64,000 nucleotides of DNA from Pseudomonadota bacterium (GTDB lineage: Bacteria > Desulfobacterota > Desulfobacteria > Desulfobacterales > Desulfobacteraceae): positions 61,653-125,652 of the forward strand of contig JAHJLV010000030.1 in NCBI GenBank assembly GCA_018821535.1, written 5' to 3'. The stretch's first letter is position 1. Every line of letters starts with the position of its first letter. The notes under the pieces were generated by a model. It was not told where the DNA came from, did no database searches, and saw nothing but the letters and a program-made list of their open reading frames with translations. This document shows positions 16,585-25,621 of this stretch, in pieces. The position numbers and the translations under genes are program-made.

Positions 16585-18894
16585 TTATTTTAAAAATGCT
16601 TTTAATTTATTACCAAATTTCATGACTTCATTAAAGGGAAGATTTAAATTCACATCCAGTTTAATGCCCTGGAAATTTGAACCCGGACTTTTGGTATCCA
16701 CCCGGATAAATCTGCCCACTTCTTTTTTATATTCAAAGGGCATAACGCCTGTGGGTTTTCCATCCAGCTCCATATTTACAGAAAGGATATCCCCTGCGGT
16801 ATTGAATGAAATCTTTGCCCACTGATAATTGAAACTCTTCAAGGCTTCACGGGCAAGGTCAAGTTCTGAAAACTGCGGACTGTCCAGCGGGATACCGGCA
16901 GTGATCACATCGGTATTGCTGACCTTGATTTTTCCGCCGCTGCCCGGTGTGGAAAACAAGAATCCATTATCAAAAAAGATATCCCCGTTTTTATATCGGA
17001 TCGGTATCCGGCCGTTCAGTGTCCCTTTCCCCTCTGCCTTGAACGCCCCGATCTGTGCAAGCAGCTGTGTCATTTCCAGCCGGTCGCAATACAGGGACAA
17101 GGCATATCCATCAGTTTCCTGGGGCAACCGGATGGCTTCTGTGGTGACAGTACCATTGCACCATTTAAAGCGGATATTCTCAGCCAGGACAGATGCCCCG
17201 TCCTCAACGGAAAACCGCAGTTTCACATCACTGATGTTCACCTTGCTCACAACAACCGAATCAATGGTCAATGTCTGGCCCGGCAGTGTTTCCGGCACCA
17301 GTAAATCATTGAACTGCATGGAGGTGTTTATTCCGCTGGCAGTTAATTTTGTATCCGGCAGATGCACATTCCCGTTTTTAAGATCAAGCGTCATGGCTGT
17401 TTTCAGCGTATTATCTGTCCAGTCAGCGCTGCCTGAAATTGAGGCCATCACATCAAACTTACCTGATTTCATGTTTTGAGGCATCCATTTTTTAATATCA
17501 TTATGGGTCAGCTTAAACGGCGGTGCATCAAATTGTGCGGCAATCTTCAGTTTGTCTTCTAATCCAATGTGAATTTTAAATTCGGTTTTAACCTGTTTAA
17601 GCGCATCAATATTCAAGGCCCCTGCAACAGCAAACTGTTTTTGGTCGGTCTGGACAATATTCCCCTTTGTGGAAAAAACATGTTCCTGATTATATGCTAT
17701 ATGGGGGACGTTGAAACTGCCTTTTATCTGAATCTTGTTTTTTTTGTCTGCCGGCGCAGTGTTAACATTCAAGTGAAGCAGAGCGTTCTTAAAGGACAGT
17801 TTCTGATCTTTGAGGATAAACATGCCGGTTTTGCAGTTGATATTGATGTTTCCGGCAACTGCTTCAGGTGTGCCGTTGAATCTGGCTGTGACCTGCGGAG
17901 AGACAAGGGACAGATTGCCTGATGCCTGGGGGATATCAAGCGTGCTCATATCGCCTGTTTTGATATCCACATCAAACACACCCAGGTTTTTCAGATCAAA
18001 TCCAGCCGTGTATTCAACCGGAATCAAAGGGATCTGCCGCGACTGCAGCTTGAAATCACCCTGAACCAGAACCTTCTGGTTTTCTATCAAAGCTGTTGCC
18101 CTGATTTTATCCACCCGGACATTCAAGGGGTCTTTTACTGAAACCTGAGAAACAGCAAGATCCCATTTTTTTTGAGGTGCTGAAGAAAAAAGACTGAAAT
18201 CTATTGGTCCTGCAATACGGGCGCTGTCTGTAATTTTGGATATAAACCGGCCCAGATGCCCGGAGTCAAATGCCTTGCCATCAATTTTTACCCTTTCCAC
18301 GCCCTTTTCCAGATCATAGTCCACCTGTGCATCTATTTTTTCTCCAAAGGGATACACCGAAGCTAAAAGCGAGACTTTTCCGTTGTCCGCCTGGATTGTG
18401 GACAACGCTTCCAAAGGAATTAAAAAGACCTGTCCTTTTATATTTAAAACAAGTTTTGCGTTCTTCAGAACAAATTTTTCCGGCAGGTAGGGCAGAAAAG
18501 GCGATATGTCCATGGGTTTTTTTTGTTCTGACGAAGCGCTCACGTTCACACCGCCAATCTGTATCTGATTGTCCTTATCCAGCTGTGCATGGATCGTCAA
18601 GCCTGAAACGATGATCTTTTTGACTCTGGGGGTCCTTGAAAAGGAAATCGCATACCGGATATCAATTCCGTCAACAGATATTCCTTCTGTCACCCGGATA
18701 TCAGAAATATAGGTGCTTGAAATTCCCAGTTTTTCAATTTTGAATTCAACCGGATACTGTTGTGCAATTCCGGGCAGCCGGTTTTGCAGCACCGGCTCAA
18801 CAATAGCGGGCAGCACTGCCAGCCCGATAAGCAGAACAATCGTGACCACGGCCGCAAACGCTGCAGTATATATGACACTCTTTTTAACCGGCAT
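16585..18894 (-). CDS. ydbH: YdbH-like AsmA-superfamily intermembrane lipid transport protein
   Basis: The 769-residue protein has an N-terminal inner-membrane anchor (about residues 7-30). A long beta-rich periplasmic domain follows, full of alternating strand segments, of the type that forms a hydrophobic groove between the inner and outer membranes. The C-terminal region carries the YdbH 'dicarboxylate transport'-like part. With YnbE and YdbL it corresponds to the E. coli YdbH-YnbE-YdbL system, which is partly redundant with YhdP and TamB in moving phospholipids to the outer membrane. Its ATG overlaps the rhomboid gene by 11 bases, with AGGTGA upstream. Confidence 0.85.
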   Translation of the reverse strand: MPVKKSVIYTAAFAAVVTIVLLIGLAVLPAIVEPVLQNRLPGIAQQYPVEFKIEKLGISSTYISDIRVTEGISVDGIDIRYAISFSRTPRVKKIIVSGLTIHAQLDKDNQIQIGGVNVSASSEQKKPMDISPFLPYLPEKFVLKNAKLVLNIKGQVFLIPLEALSTIQADNGKVSLLASVYPFGEKIDAQVDYDLEKGVERVKIDGKAFDSGHLGRFISKITDSARIAGPIDFSLFSSAPQKKWDLAVSQVSVKDPLNVRVDKIRATALIENQKVLVQGDFKLQSRQIPLIPVEYTAGFDLKNLGVFDVDIKTGDMSTLDIPQASGNLSLVSPQVTARFNGTPEAVAGNININCKTGMFILKDQKLSFKNALLHLNVNTAPADKKNKIQIKGSFNVPHIAYNQEHVFSTKGNIVQTDQKQFAVAGALNIDALKQVKTEFKIHIGLEDKLKIAAQFDAPPFKLTHNDIKKWMPQNMKSGKFDVMASISGSADWTDNTLKTAMTLDLKNGNVHLPDTKLTASGINTSMQFNDLLVPETLPGQTLTIDSVVVSKVNISDVKLRFSVEDGASVLAENIRFKWCNGTVTTEAIRLPQETDGYALSLYCDRLEMTQLLAQIGAFKAEGKGTLNGRIPIRYKNGDIFFDNGFLFSTPGSGGKIKVSNTDVITAGIPLDSPQFSELDLAREALKSFNYQWAKISFNTAGDILSVNMELDGKPTGVMPFEYKKEVGRFIRVDTKSPGSNFQGIKLDVNLNLPFNEVMKFGNKLKAFLK

Positions 18895-19858
18895 GTTTGA
18901 TATTCACCTTTAAATACATATCCCCTTTTGCACCATCCGGCTTGATTTTTCCCATCCTGGCAAGCCGCAGACGGGTGCCCTGTTTTACGCCCGGAGGAAT
19001 CTTCACTGTATACAGAGGGTTGTAAAAGCCCCAGGGGATGGTCACTGTTTTATTTGCCCCGATAATGGATTCAAAGGGTGTTATCTCAATTTCCCCCTGA
19101 AGATCCCAACTGTCCTGTGATCCTTTTGCCGCAATCATCTGAAGTCTGGGTGTCCGCTTCTTTTCAGTATATTGACGGATACTTTTCTGCACCCCGGTTT
19201 GCGGCAGTCCCTGATTCATCTTCACCAGAATAATTCCTGCTATAAATCCGCCAATATGCGCCCACCAGGCAATACCCGCACCTGCTGAGCTTCCGGCAGC
19301 ATTGACAAGCTGAAGAAAAAACCAGAAGCCCAGGAATATAAACGCCGGAACTTCAATAAACCAGGGAATAATAATAATGGGAATCAATGTTAAAATCCTG
19401 GCTTTGGGATACAGCAGAAAATATGCGCCCATAACCCCTGCAATGGCTCCGCTTGCACCAATGGTCGGCATCATGGGGTCTGTGGTCAGAAAAAAATGAC
19501 ACAGCCCCGAAATAATACCGCAAAGCAGATAAAACCCTAAAAACCTGACTGATCCGAAATGATCTTCAACATTATCACCAAAAATATATAAAGACCACAT
19601 ATTCCCTAAAAAATGCAAGAATCCGCCATGCAGAAACATATACGTGAACATGGAATAAATATGATTGAAAAGCGAAAACCTTTGGGAAAGTTCATACACG
19701 GTATATTTTGCAGGTACAAGCCCGAAATAATAAAAAAAAGCCTGATTATCCAGCCCGATCTGAAGCTGAACCATGAACACCAGAAGATTTACAGCAATCA
19801 AACCATAGGTAACAACAGGAAAAGACCCGGATATCTGATGGTCCCGGATGGGTATCAC
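18884..19858 (-). CDS. Rhomboid intramembrane serine protease fused to a DnaJ C-terminal domain
   Basis: The 324-residue protein has six hydrophobic segments in residues 12-215. They carry the rhomboid motifs: the HGGFLHFLGNMWSLYIFG helix, catalytic serine in GASGAIAGVMGAY and catalytic histidine in WWAHIGGFIAG. After a basic linker, residues 245-324 match DnaJ C-terminal (substrate-binding) domain II. They read GEIEITPFESIIGANKTV, then VKIPPGVKQGTRLRL, then GDMYLKVNI. No J domain or zinc-finger region is present. The start is GTG at 19858, overlapping the upstream stop in a GTGA, and the end overlaps ydbH by 11 bases. Confidence 0.88.
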   Translation of the reverse strand: MIPIRDHQISGSFPVVTYGLIAVNLLVFMVQLQIGLDNQAFFYYFGLVPAKYTVYELSQRFSLFNHIYSMFTYMFLHGGFLHFLGNMWSLYIFGDNVEDHFGSVRFLGFYLLCGIISGLCHFFLTTDPMMPTIGASGAIAGVMGAYFLLYPKARILTLIPIIIIPWFIEVPAFIFLGFWFFLQLVNAAGSSAGAGIAWWAHIGGFIAGIILVKMNQGLPQTGVQKSIRQYTEKKRTPRLQMIAAKGSQDSWDLQGEIEITPFESIIGANKTVTIPWGFYNPLYTVKIPPGVKQGTRLRLARMGKIKPDGAKGDMYLKVNIKHAG

Positions 19859-20685
19859 TTGACCACCCTTAAACGATATTGATCTTCAAGGCTTTTTTTC
19901 AACTGCTTTAAAATTTCCATCACCGCATCTTCAATGGTGACGGCATCATCGTTGAGCAGCTGACGGCACTGTTCAAGCAGAATGCTGTTTTGTGAATCAA
20001 ACCCGAGTCGTCGTCTTAAATAATACAGCAGGGAAAAATACAGGCCAGGGATATCCTGTGTTCTTGCCCTTGCAATACCTGTTTTTGTTTTCAGCGGCAA
20101 ATCCTCTTTCAAAAGTGCCAGTGCATCCTCCATGGACAAAGGAAAGGCCTCGTGAACCGGGCCGGTCGGCAGACAATCCTTAAAGAAATCATCTGCATGC
20201 GAATCCGAATACAACAGAAAAAGCATGGTTTCCAGTATGATTTTCACATCCTGGTAAATACCAGGGAAATTGCTCAGGCGCGGCCCTGCAACATTCAGCA
20301 CCCGGATCTGATTTTCAAGAACAAAAGACTGTGCAATCAGCGCTGCTTCAAACGCTTCTGTTGCTATCAGATCAATATAACAACTGGGTTTTCCCATCGC
20401 TCTGGCATACCCCAGGGTCAGCTTTGAGCCGCCGGTCAGCGGTCCATAAGAAATAATGAGCGTGCCCTGGGAGTCCGTTACATTCTGACGGGTTCTTTCC
20501 GGGTAACCCGCAGTTTCCATCTCATCCATCGCATATTTTGACGGCAAAACCCCGTCTTCGGCTTTTCTTCCCTTTGGCACCCAGCCGCCGTGATCAAGAT
20601 TATATTTAATGGCGACATCCAGTGCAGACCTGTCTGCGCCGGTCTGTCCCCCTGACATTATCTTTTTTATCATAATCGATATCAA
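19855..20685 (-). CDS. SLOG-fold protein, 'putative molybdenum carrier' family
   Basis: The 276-residue protein has an N-terminal domain (about 1-145) with the pattern MSGGQTGADRSALDVA, GWVPKGRKAEDG, then TLIISYGPLTGGSKLTLGYAR. This matches the cpSLOG/'putative molybdenum carrier' Rossmann-like family. The C-terminal ~120 residues are helical and match nothing I know. SLOG folds bind nucleotides or their derivatives. Start choice is uncertain: TTG at 20685 has AAAGG five bases upstream, while the first ATG, 20673, has none. It is the first gene of the rhomboid-ydbH operon. Confidence 0.72.
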   Translation of the reverse strand: MISIMIKKIMSGGQTGADRSALDVAIKYNLDHGGWVPKGRKAEDGVLPSKYAMDEMETAGYPERTRQNVTDSQGTLIISYGPLTGGSKLTLGYARAMGKPSCYIDLIATEAFEAALIAQSFVLENQIRVLNVAGPRLSNFPGIYQDVKIILETMLFLLYSDSHADDFFKDCLPTGPVHEAFPLSMEDALALLKEDLPLKTKTGIARARTQDIPGLYFSLLYYLRRRLGFDSQNSILLEQCRQLLNDDAVTIEDAVMEILKQLKKSLEDQYRLRVVK

Positions 20686-20715
20686 TTATACCTTTTTTTT
20701 AAAAAACACTTTTCT

Positions 20716-20743
20716 ATCATACCAGCAAAAGGTATAACTTCAA
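20716..20743 (-). promoter_or_regulatory. Probable promoter of the SLOG-rhomboid-ydbH operon
   Basis: On the minus strand TTGAAG (20743-20738) and TATGAT (20721-20716) are 16 bases apart. The -10 is preceded by TGG, giving an extended -10 element. The start would be near 20709, about 24 bases before the TTG start codon. Confidence 0.5.
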
Positions 20744-20779
20744 TATAATTTTACACTTTTGAGCAGACCCGATAAGACC

Positions 20780-21349
20780 ATGAACATACCGTCAAAAATC
20801 CAATGTTTCAAGCTCATGAAAGATATGAAAATGATGGATCATATCGTTGATCATTCCATTGCGGTTGCAAATGTCGCTGTGTTTTTATGTTTCAAGCTTA
20901 AAAAGATTTATCCCCAGATCAACACTCCGCTGACACTGTCTGCCGCCCTTCTGCATGATATCACCAAAACACGCAGCTTTGAGACAAAAGAAATCCATTC
21001 CCAGACCGGTGCAGACATTTTATCAGACCTGGGGTATCCGGAAGTGGGGAACATCATCCGGCAGCATGTTCTTCTGGATTCCTACGCTTCCCAGACACCG
21101 GTTTCCGAGCAGGAGATTGTCAACTACGCCGACAAAAGAACCCTGCATGATAAGGTTGTTTCATTGAAAAACAGAATGGAATACATCCAGTGCAGATATA
21201 ATGCGGATAATGCACTTGAAGAGCGGTTTCGCATGATGATAACAAACACCCTGGCGCTTGAGAAAAAAATTTTTGATCTTCTGGATATTTCACCGGATCA
21301 GCTGGCCGAACACGTAAAACAGAAAATCAGAAAAGAAGACTGGACGTAA
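20780..21349 (+). CDS. HD-domain phosphohydrolase-like protein
   Basis: The 189-residue protein shows the HD metal motifs: an upstream His in HIVDHSIAVANVAVFL, the doublet in LLHDITKT, and later histidines in IHSQTGADIL and IIRQHVLLD. It resembles HDIG-type hydrolases of nucleotides or phosphorylated substrates; the substrate is unknown. ATG 20780 is preferred over the in-frame TTG at 20759 because a TATAAT at 20744-20749 would put the transcription start close to the TTG. It is divergent from the SLOG operon and converges with the receiver gene. Confidence 0.75.
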   Translation: MNIPSKIQCFKLMKDMKMMDHIVDHSIAVANVAVFLCFKLKKIYPQINTPLTLSAALLHDITKTRSFETKEIHSQTGADILSDLGYPEVGNIIRQHVLLDSYASQTPVSEQEIVNYADKRTLHDKVVSLKNRMEYIQCRYNADNALEERFRMMITNTLALEKKIFDLLDISPDQLAEHVKQKIRKEDWT

Positions 21350-21352
21350 AGA

Positions 21353-21721
21353 TTACGCCACGACATAATGCTGAACAATATCAAACAGATCATTTATCCC
21401 GAAGGGTTTGGCAAGAAAGGCATTTGCCCCCTGAACCCTGGATTTTTCCTCATAAGCCGCAATACCGGACATGATGATAAAAATCTTTTCCGGATATTTC
21501 TGCTTCACCCGGCTCATCAGTTCAAAACCGTCAATCTGCGGCATGTCCACATCTGAAATAACAATATCCACCCTGTTGCCTTTCTGGATATAGTCCCAGG
21601 CAGAAAGCGGATCTTCAAAAGACATGACTTCCCGGTTCACACAATAGGTCAACGCTGTCACGGTCAGATCCCTGATCTGGGTATCATCATCCACCACCAT
21701 TATTTTGACATCCTGAATAAT
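21353..21721 (-). CDS. Single-domain response regulator (CheY-like receiver)
   Basis: The protein is one receiver domain: the acidic pocket in VVDDDTQ, the phosphorylation-site Asp in VISDVDMPQIDG, the Thr/Ser position in IMSGI and the conserved Lys in FLAKPFG. No output domain follows. The start is problematic. The only good Shine-Dalgarno (AAGGAGAG) sits eight bases before an ATT codon at 21721, which gives a normal receiver N-terminus. The in-frame TTG at 21739 has no ribosome site, and ATG 21700 would cut into strand 1. It follows the 21746-22144 gene by 25 bases if the ATT start is used. Confidence 0.85.
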   Translation of the reverse strand: MIQDVKIMVVDDDTQIRDLTVTALTYCVNREVMSFEDPLSAWDYIQKGNRVDIVISDVDMPQIDGFELMSRVKQKYPEKIFIIMSGIAAYEEKSRVQGANAFLAKPFGINDLFDIVQHYVVA

Positions 21722-21745
21722 CTTTAACTCTCCTTGCAAAAACAG

Positions 21746-22144
21746 TTAAGCGACTTTAAGGACCTTGTCAAACAATACAAGCCTGCTCCGGGGAAATGCA
21801 CAGCGTTCTATTATCTCAATATTGTCAAGCACAGCTTCCCGCCGGTGAACACCCAGAGGATAGTTTTCTCCGATAATGGCTGAAACCATAATCGCCAGCA
21901 GCCTTACTCTTTCCTTGAACAGATGCTGGGAAGTTTCCATGCCCAGAAAGGACAGATCCATTCCGGATATCATCTTGCTGATTTCACCGGCATTTTTCAG
22001 ACTGGCTTTTTTACGATATTTGCCCACGGGATATCCCTGCAAGGCGGCCTTGACAACAATAATTAAAAAATGAAGCCGTAATAAAAACAGATCGTTTTCG
22101 TTCATGGACCGGAGCGGATGATTACGACAACCAAATTTTTTCAT
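21746..22144 (-). CDS. Hypothetical protein
   Basis: I do not recognise this 132-residue protein. It is basic and mostly helical. It appears to contain two similar halves, each with an (I/L)L..V.A.I..(N/G)YP(V/L)G..R(K/R)(K/E)A pattern: ALQGYPVGKYRKKASL near residue 34 and IIGENYPLGVHRREAVLDN near residue 94. That suggests an internal duplication. ATG 22144 has AAAAGG about nine bases upstream. It precedes the lone receiver gene and may be its partner. Confidence 0.6.
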   Translation of the reverse strand: MKKFGCRNHPLRSMNENDLFLLRLHFLIIVVKAALQGYPVGKYRKKASLKNAGEISKMISGMDLSFLGMETSQHLFKERVRLLAIMVSAIIGENYPLGVHRREAVLDNIEIIERCAFPRSRLVLFDKVLKVA

Positions 22145-22242
22145 TCTCAACGCCTTTTAAGGATAATAGTCTCAAAAAATCGTTATCCGTAATATCATAT
22201 ATCCTGGATTAATCAAATCTTTTTCTGGGCTTTTTTCGGGTT

Positions 22243-24459
22243 TCAGCGTGGTGATATTTCACCTGTTTCGCGGATATCTTTTACTGTCCGTTGTATCCGG
22301 TTTTTAATGTCTGCAATTTTTATTTTCTGTTCTTGTTTTAAAGACTGTTTTAATAAAATCTGCTCATCCATCTGCTTTTTAAATGCATCATACTGATGAA
22401 ACTGCTGACTGATTTTCTCCTTGAAATCCCTGACTGCAGCATCTATCAGGGGGGTAAAATAATATTGGTGCAGTGTTGAACCACAGGCTTCAAACTGATT
22501 TTTCAGGTCCTTGACAGTTTCATGTTTTATCTTTGAAACCGCCTTGTTCAGGCCCGGAGTAAACGATACTGTCTCCTGCTTTTTATACGCGGCCTTGAGA
22601 ATATTAAAAATGGTGTGAAGACCAAAATCTGTAAACACATTCAACCGGGTTTTTGAGGTGTACACTGCAGAAAAAATACATTCCGGCAGTTCAAGCCCCA
22701 GTATTTTTATGATTTTATCGATATCCACTGTATCTGAAAAGATGTGCCGGGACGATTCGGGTTTTTGATCCGTTTCCAGAAGATCAATGCGATACGTATC
22801 AGACAGGGATTTAAAATAGGATGAAATCCGGGATTGCTCATATTTGACAAACTGGTTCACTTTTGGCTGGACCGTCTGGATCACATACATATCCAACCGG
22901 TTCTTCAGATCCTGGAACAGCAGATACAAGATTTTATTAAACCCGAAATCCTTTTGACCGGAACGATATTTTTCCACATCAACAGGCAGGGCTTCTATAA
23001 AATTGCGGACATCGTTTAAAATATCCTGATCATCCTGATCAAAAAATGTCCGCATATCTGAATGGATCTCTTTGACCAGATCTGTAACAACACCATCCAG
23101 AGACCGGTTTACAATTGTTTCCAGGCGGGAAGCGGACTGATAAAGACTTTCAAGCTTTCGGGCCGCCTGGGCCTGACGGGTTGCGTCCGAGGATAAAAGA
23201 TCCAGGGCCATGTCTGCCTGATCATCCAGGTGATGTAAAAGCATGGCAAGACGGTTCACATGATTTGAAATCAACAGCCCATAGGCATCTTTTTCAATGA
23301 TCCTGTTAAAATATGTGTTAAATTCATGGGTTTGGCGCGTGCAGTAATCGACCAGCTTTTTTTCTGTCTGCCATAATTCCATCCGGGCCTGATCTTTTTT
23401 CCTTAATCTGGATGATTGTGCGGCAAACAGATTATACAAGGCTGAAAATGAAAAAATCTGCGGTTTTATTTTCAAGGCCTCAAGGGTTTGGCGGGTGGCG
23501 GTTTCGATGCGGATCAGATCATCAAGGGTCTCATGTTCAGACAGATCACAGTTGATCACAAAAATCATATTCTCCAGCCGTCCCAGCCGCTCAATCCGGG
23601 TTAAAAACTGAATGTCCGACTGCCGCAGCCCGGTACGCGAACTGATGCAATAGATCACAAGGCTGGCGGATTCAATATACCGCAGCACCTGTTTCACCTG
23701 CGCTGGGTCAGTGGAATCCGCTCCCTGGCAGTCCGCAATTTCGATATGCGGCGCAATGGATTTACCGTAAAGCTCCAGACAGACATCCTTGACATAAAAG
23801 GCCCGGCCGGGATCCGAGGTGAATTCCTTATGCCGGTCAAACTGATTTGAAGAAAAACAAACCCGGGTTTCATCAGCCCCCACCAGATCTTTACAGGCTT
23901 CAAACCCGTTCAGCGCATATTTCATCAACAGCAGCTCAGGATGTTTTTCTTCATGAAACAGCAAAAATTCATCCATCAAGGCGCGATATACAGTTTCAAG
24001 ATGCTGCCGGTCGTTTTGTCTTCTGATATCAAATCCGTTGGCGCACAGGACTTTGGTATCATCGTCCGGGAACAGTTGCAGCGCCTGCTGTAACTGTGAA
24101 TTTATCTGATCCCAGGATTTAAAAAGCAGACAGGCACTGTTTTTGCCGCCTTTGCGAATCCGTGTGGTGATCGATGTAACCACGCCTGCCCCGCGCTGGA
24201 CCAGTTCTTTTTGAACCAGCGCATTTACAAAGGTGCTTTTCCCTGATTTTATGACTCCGGCAACGGCAATTTTCAAATACCCGTCCCGGATATGATCCGG
24301 AATCTGTTCACATTCTGTTCTGAAACGATCCAGCTGGTCTGAATTTAAAGGCAGAATTTCTTTTGCTGACTCAAGAATATCCAGGGTCTGCTGTACTGTT
24401 TTTTCTATATGATCTGGTGAAATGGATTCGGGGGTTATCATAGGGACAGGGCCAATCAA
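22243..24459 (-). CDS. Dynamin-family large GTPase
   Basis: The 738-residue protein has an N-terminal GTPase domain: G1 GVIKSGKST at 68-76, a switch Thr region in GVVTSITTRI, G3 ADCQGADS and a G4-like VINCDLSEH. A long helical region follows, with coiled-coil segments and a very charged C-terminus (KQEQKIKIADIKNRIQ), as in bacterial dynamin-like proteins. Such proteins remodel or protect membranes. G4 reads NCDL rather than NKxD, so nucleotide specificity may be relaxed. The start (TTG 24459) overlaps the YqgE stop in TTGA; ATG 24444 is an alternative. Confidence 0.82.
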   Translation of the reverse strand: MIGPVPMITPESISPDHIEKTVQQTLDILESAKEILPLNSDQLDRFRTECEQIPDHIRDGYLKIAVAGVIKSGKSTFVNALVQKELVQRGAGVVTSITTRIRKGGKNSACLLFKSWDQINSQLQQALQLFPDDDTKVLCANGFDIRRQNDRQHLETVYRALMDEFLLFHEEKHPELLLMKYALNGFEACKDLVGADETRVCFSSNQFDRHKEFTSDPGRAFYVKDVCLELYGKSIAPHIEIADCQGADSTDPAQVKQVLRYIESASLVIYCISSRTGLRQSDIQFLTRIERLGRLENMIFVINCDLSEHETLDDLIRIETATRQTLEALKIKPQIFSFSALYNLFAAQSSRLRKKDQARMELWQTEKKLVDYCTRQTHEFNTYFNRIIEKDAYGLLISNHVNRLAMLLHHLDDQADMALDLLSSDATRQAQAARKLESLYQSASRLETIVNRSLDGVVTDLVKEIHSDMRTFFDQDDQDILNDVRNFIEALPVDVEKYRSGQKDFGFNKILYLLFQDLKNRLDMYVIQTVQPKVNQFVKYEQSRISSYFKSLSDTYRIDLLETDQKPESSRHIFSDTVDIDKIIKILGLELPECIFSAVYTSKTRLNVFTDFGLHTIFNILKAAYKKQETVSFTPGLNKAVSKIKHETVKDLKNQFEACGSTLHQYYFTPLIDAAVRDFKEKISQQFHQYDAFKKQMDEQILLKQSLKQEQKIKIADIKNRIQRTVKDIRETGEISPR

Positions 24460-24986
24460 TATATCATCATCATGGCTTTATCATAGCGAAGTTCTGTGGG
24501 GGTAGAAAAAATAATATCCCTGGATATCGGGCAGGTCAGCCAGGCAGAATCACTGAGTTCATGATCCAGCTGCATGGGCCCCCATCCGGCACATCCCAGC
24601 AGAATCATAAAAGATTCCGGGCCTTGTTTGGCAGCAATCGCCTCCAGAACATCCCTGGAATTGCTCAGCGCCATCCAGTCAGATACTTTCAGGGTTTCAT
24701 TCCAGTCAAACGGCGGGCCATGAAGGACAAAAACGCCGCTTGGCTGAACCGGTCCGCCCAGATATATCTCCTGATTCTCAAGACTGGAATCATATTTGAT
24801 ATTTAAATCATCAAACAATTCCGGAGCAGTTAAAAGCGGATGGACTCTATTGATAATAAAGCCCAATGCCCCGGATTCATTGTGTTCACACATACAGGTA
24901 ACGGTCTGGGCAAAATTCGGATCAGGCAGCCCTGGTATGGCAAGCAGAAACTGCCCTTTTATGCTTTGCACAAATTCATCAGTCAT
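24456..24986 (-). CDS. YqgE/AlgH family protein
   Basis: The 176-residue protein has the UPF0301 pattern: FLLAIPGLPDPNFAQTV, CEHNESGALGFIINR, YLGGPVQPSGVFVLH and LLGCAGWGPMQLDHEL. The molecular function is unknown, although AlgH was described as an alginate regulator in Pseudomonas. ATG 24986 is preferred over the frame open from 25019 because GGAG lies upstream and homologues begin just before the GQFL segment. It ends in a four-base overlap with the dynamin gene. Confidence 0.9.
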   Translation of the reverse strand: MTDEFVQSIKGQFLLAIPGLPDPNFAQTVTCMCEHNESGALGFIINRVHPLLTAPELFDDLNIKYDSSLENQEIYLGGPVQPSGVFVLHGPPFDWNETLKVSDWMALSNSRDVLEAIAAKQGPESFMILLGCAGWGPMQLDHELSDSAWLTCPISRDIIFSTPTELRYDKAMMMIY

Positions 24987-25109
24987 ATCCCGGCTCCATA
25001 ATTCATCTTGACATTCCAATCGTGGGTTTCATATATTATCAAAAAAGCAGTTTTAAATATTTTTCTTTTTATTGCAATAGTTTTTGTCAATTCAATAGGG
25101 TTGTGTACC

Positions 25110-25589
25110 ATGAATGACTATATATCCAAAACCGGCCATCTGAGCAAGCCTGATTTACTCAAGGAAAGCCAGAAGAAAAACATTTCTGTCCCCCGGGGGG
25201 ATCATACCTTTGGTCATATCCTGTCCGAGCAGATCGGCAAAACCCTGTCCACAGAAGAACAAAAACAGCCATCAGCGCTTCCCGAGCTTCAAAGCCCGCT
25301 GAACCTTGCATTTACCGGCACGTCTTTTGACTTCCAAAAATATGCCGGAAAACTGGAAACCTCTCTTGACCTTCTTGAAACCTATGCCGCTTTTCTGAGT
25401 AATCCGGATAAAACCTTGAAACAGGCATCTGAACTGCTGGACCAGGTACTTGATCAGATACAGGGGCTGGAACAGGACTTAAAATCAGCCAATGCCCCGG
25501 ATTCGGATATCAATCAGATTTTCAACCAGATATTGACCACTGCCAGTCTGGAAAAGATCAAACTGGACCGGGGCGATTATCTAAACTGA
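25110..25589 (+). CDS. Hypothetical cytosolic protein
   Basis: I do not recognise this 159-residue protein. It is acidic, with a polar N-terminal half and helical C-terminal half rich in Leu, Asp and Gln (KQASELLDQVLDQIQGLEQD), suggesting a coiled coil. The frame stays open upstream to 25008, where it would add a hydrophobic stretch. ATG 25110, with AGGG ten bases upstream, gives the simpler soluble product. If the longer form is right, the protein would be membrane-anchored. It is divergent from the YqgE gene. Confidence 0.5.
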   Translation: MNDYISKTGHLSKPDLLKESQKKNISVPRGDHTFGHILSEQIGKTLSTEEQKQPSALPELQSPLNLAFTGTSFDFQKYAGKLETSLDLLETYAAFLSNPDKTLKQASELLDQVLDQIQGLEQDLKSANAPDSDINQIFNQILTTASLEKIKLDRGDYLN

Positions 25590-25621
25590 AGCAGACCCCT
25601 GGATCAATCGCTTGCAAGAGA

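Noticed and set aside
20759..20779. TTG start for the HD-domain gene, 21 bases upstream of the chosen ATG
   Set aside because: A TATAAT at 20744-20749 would place the transcript start almost on the TTG, leaving no room for a ribosome site.
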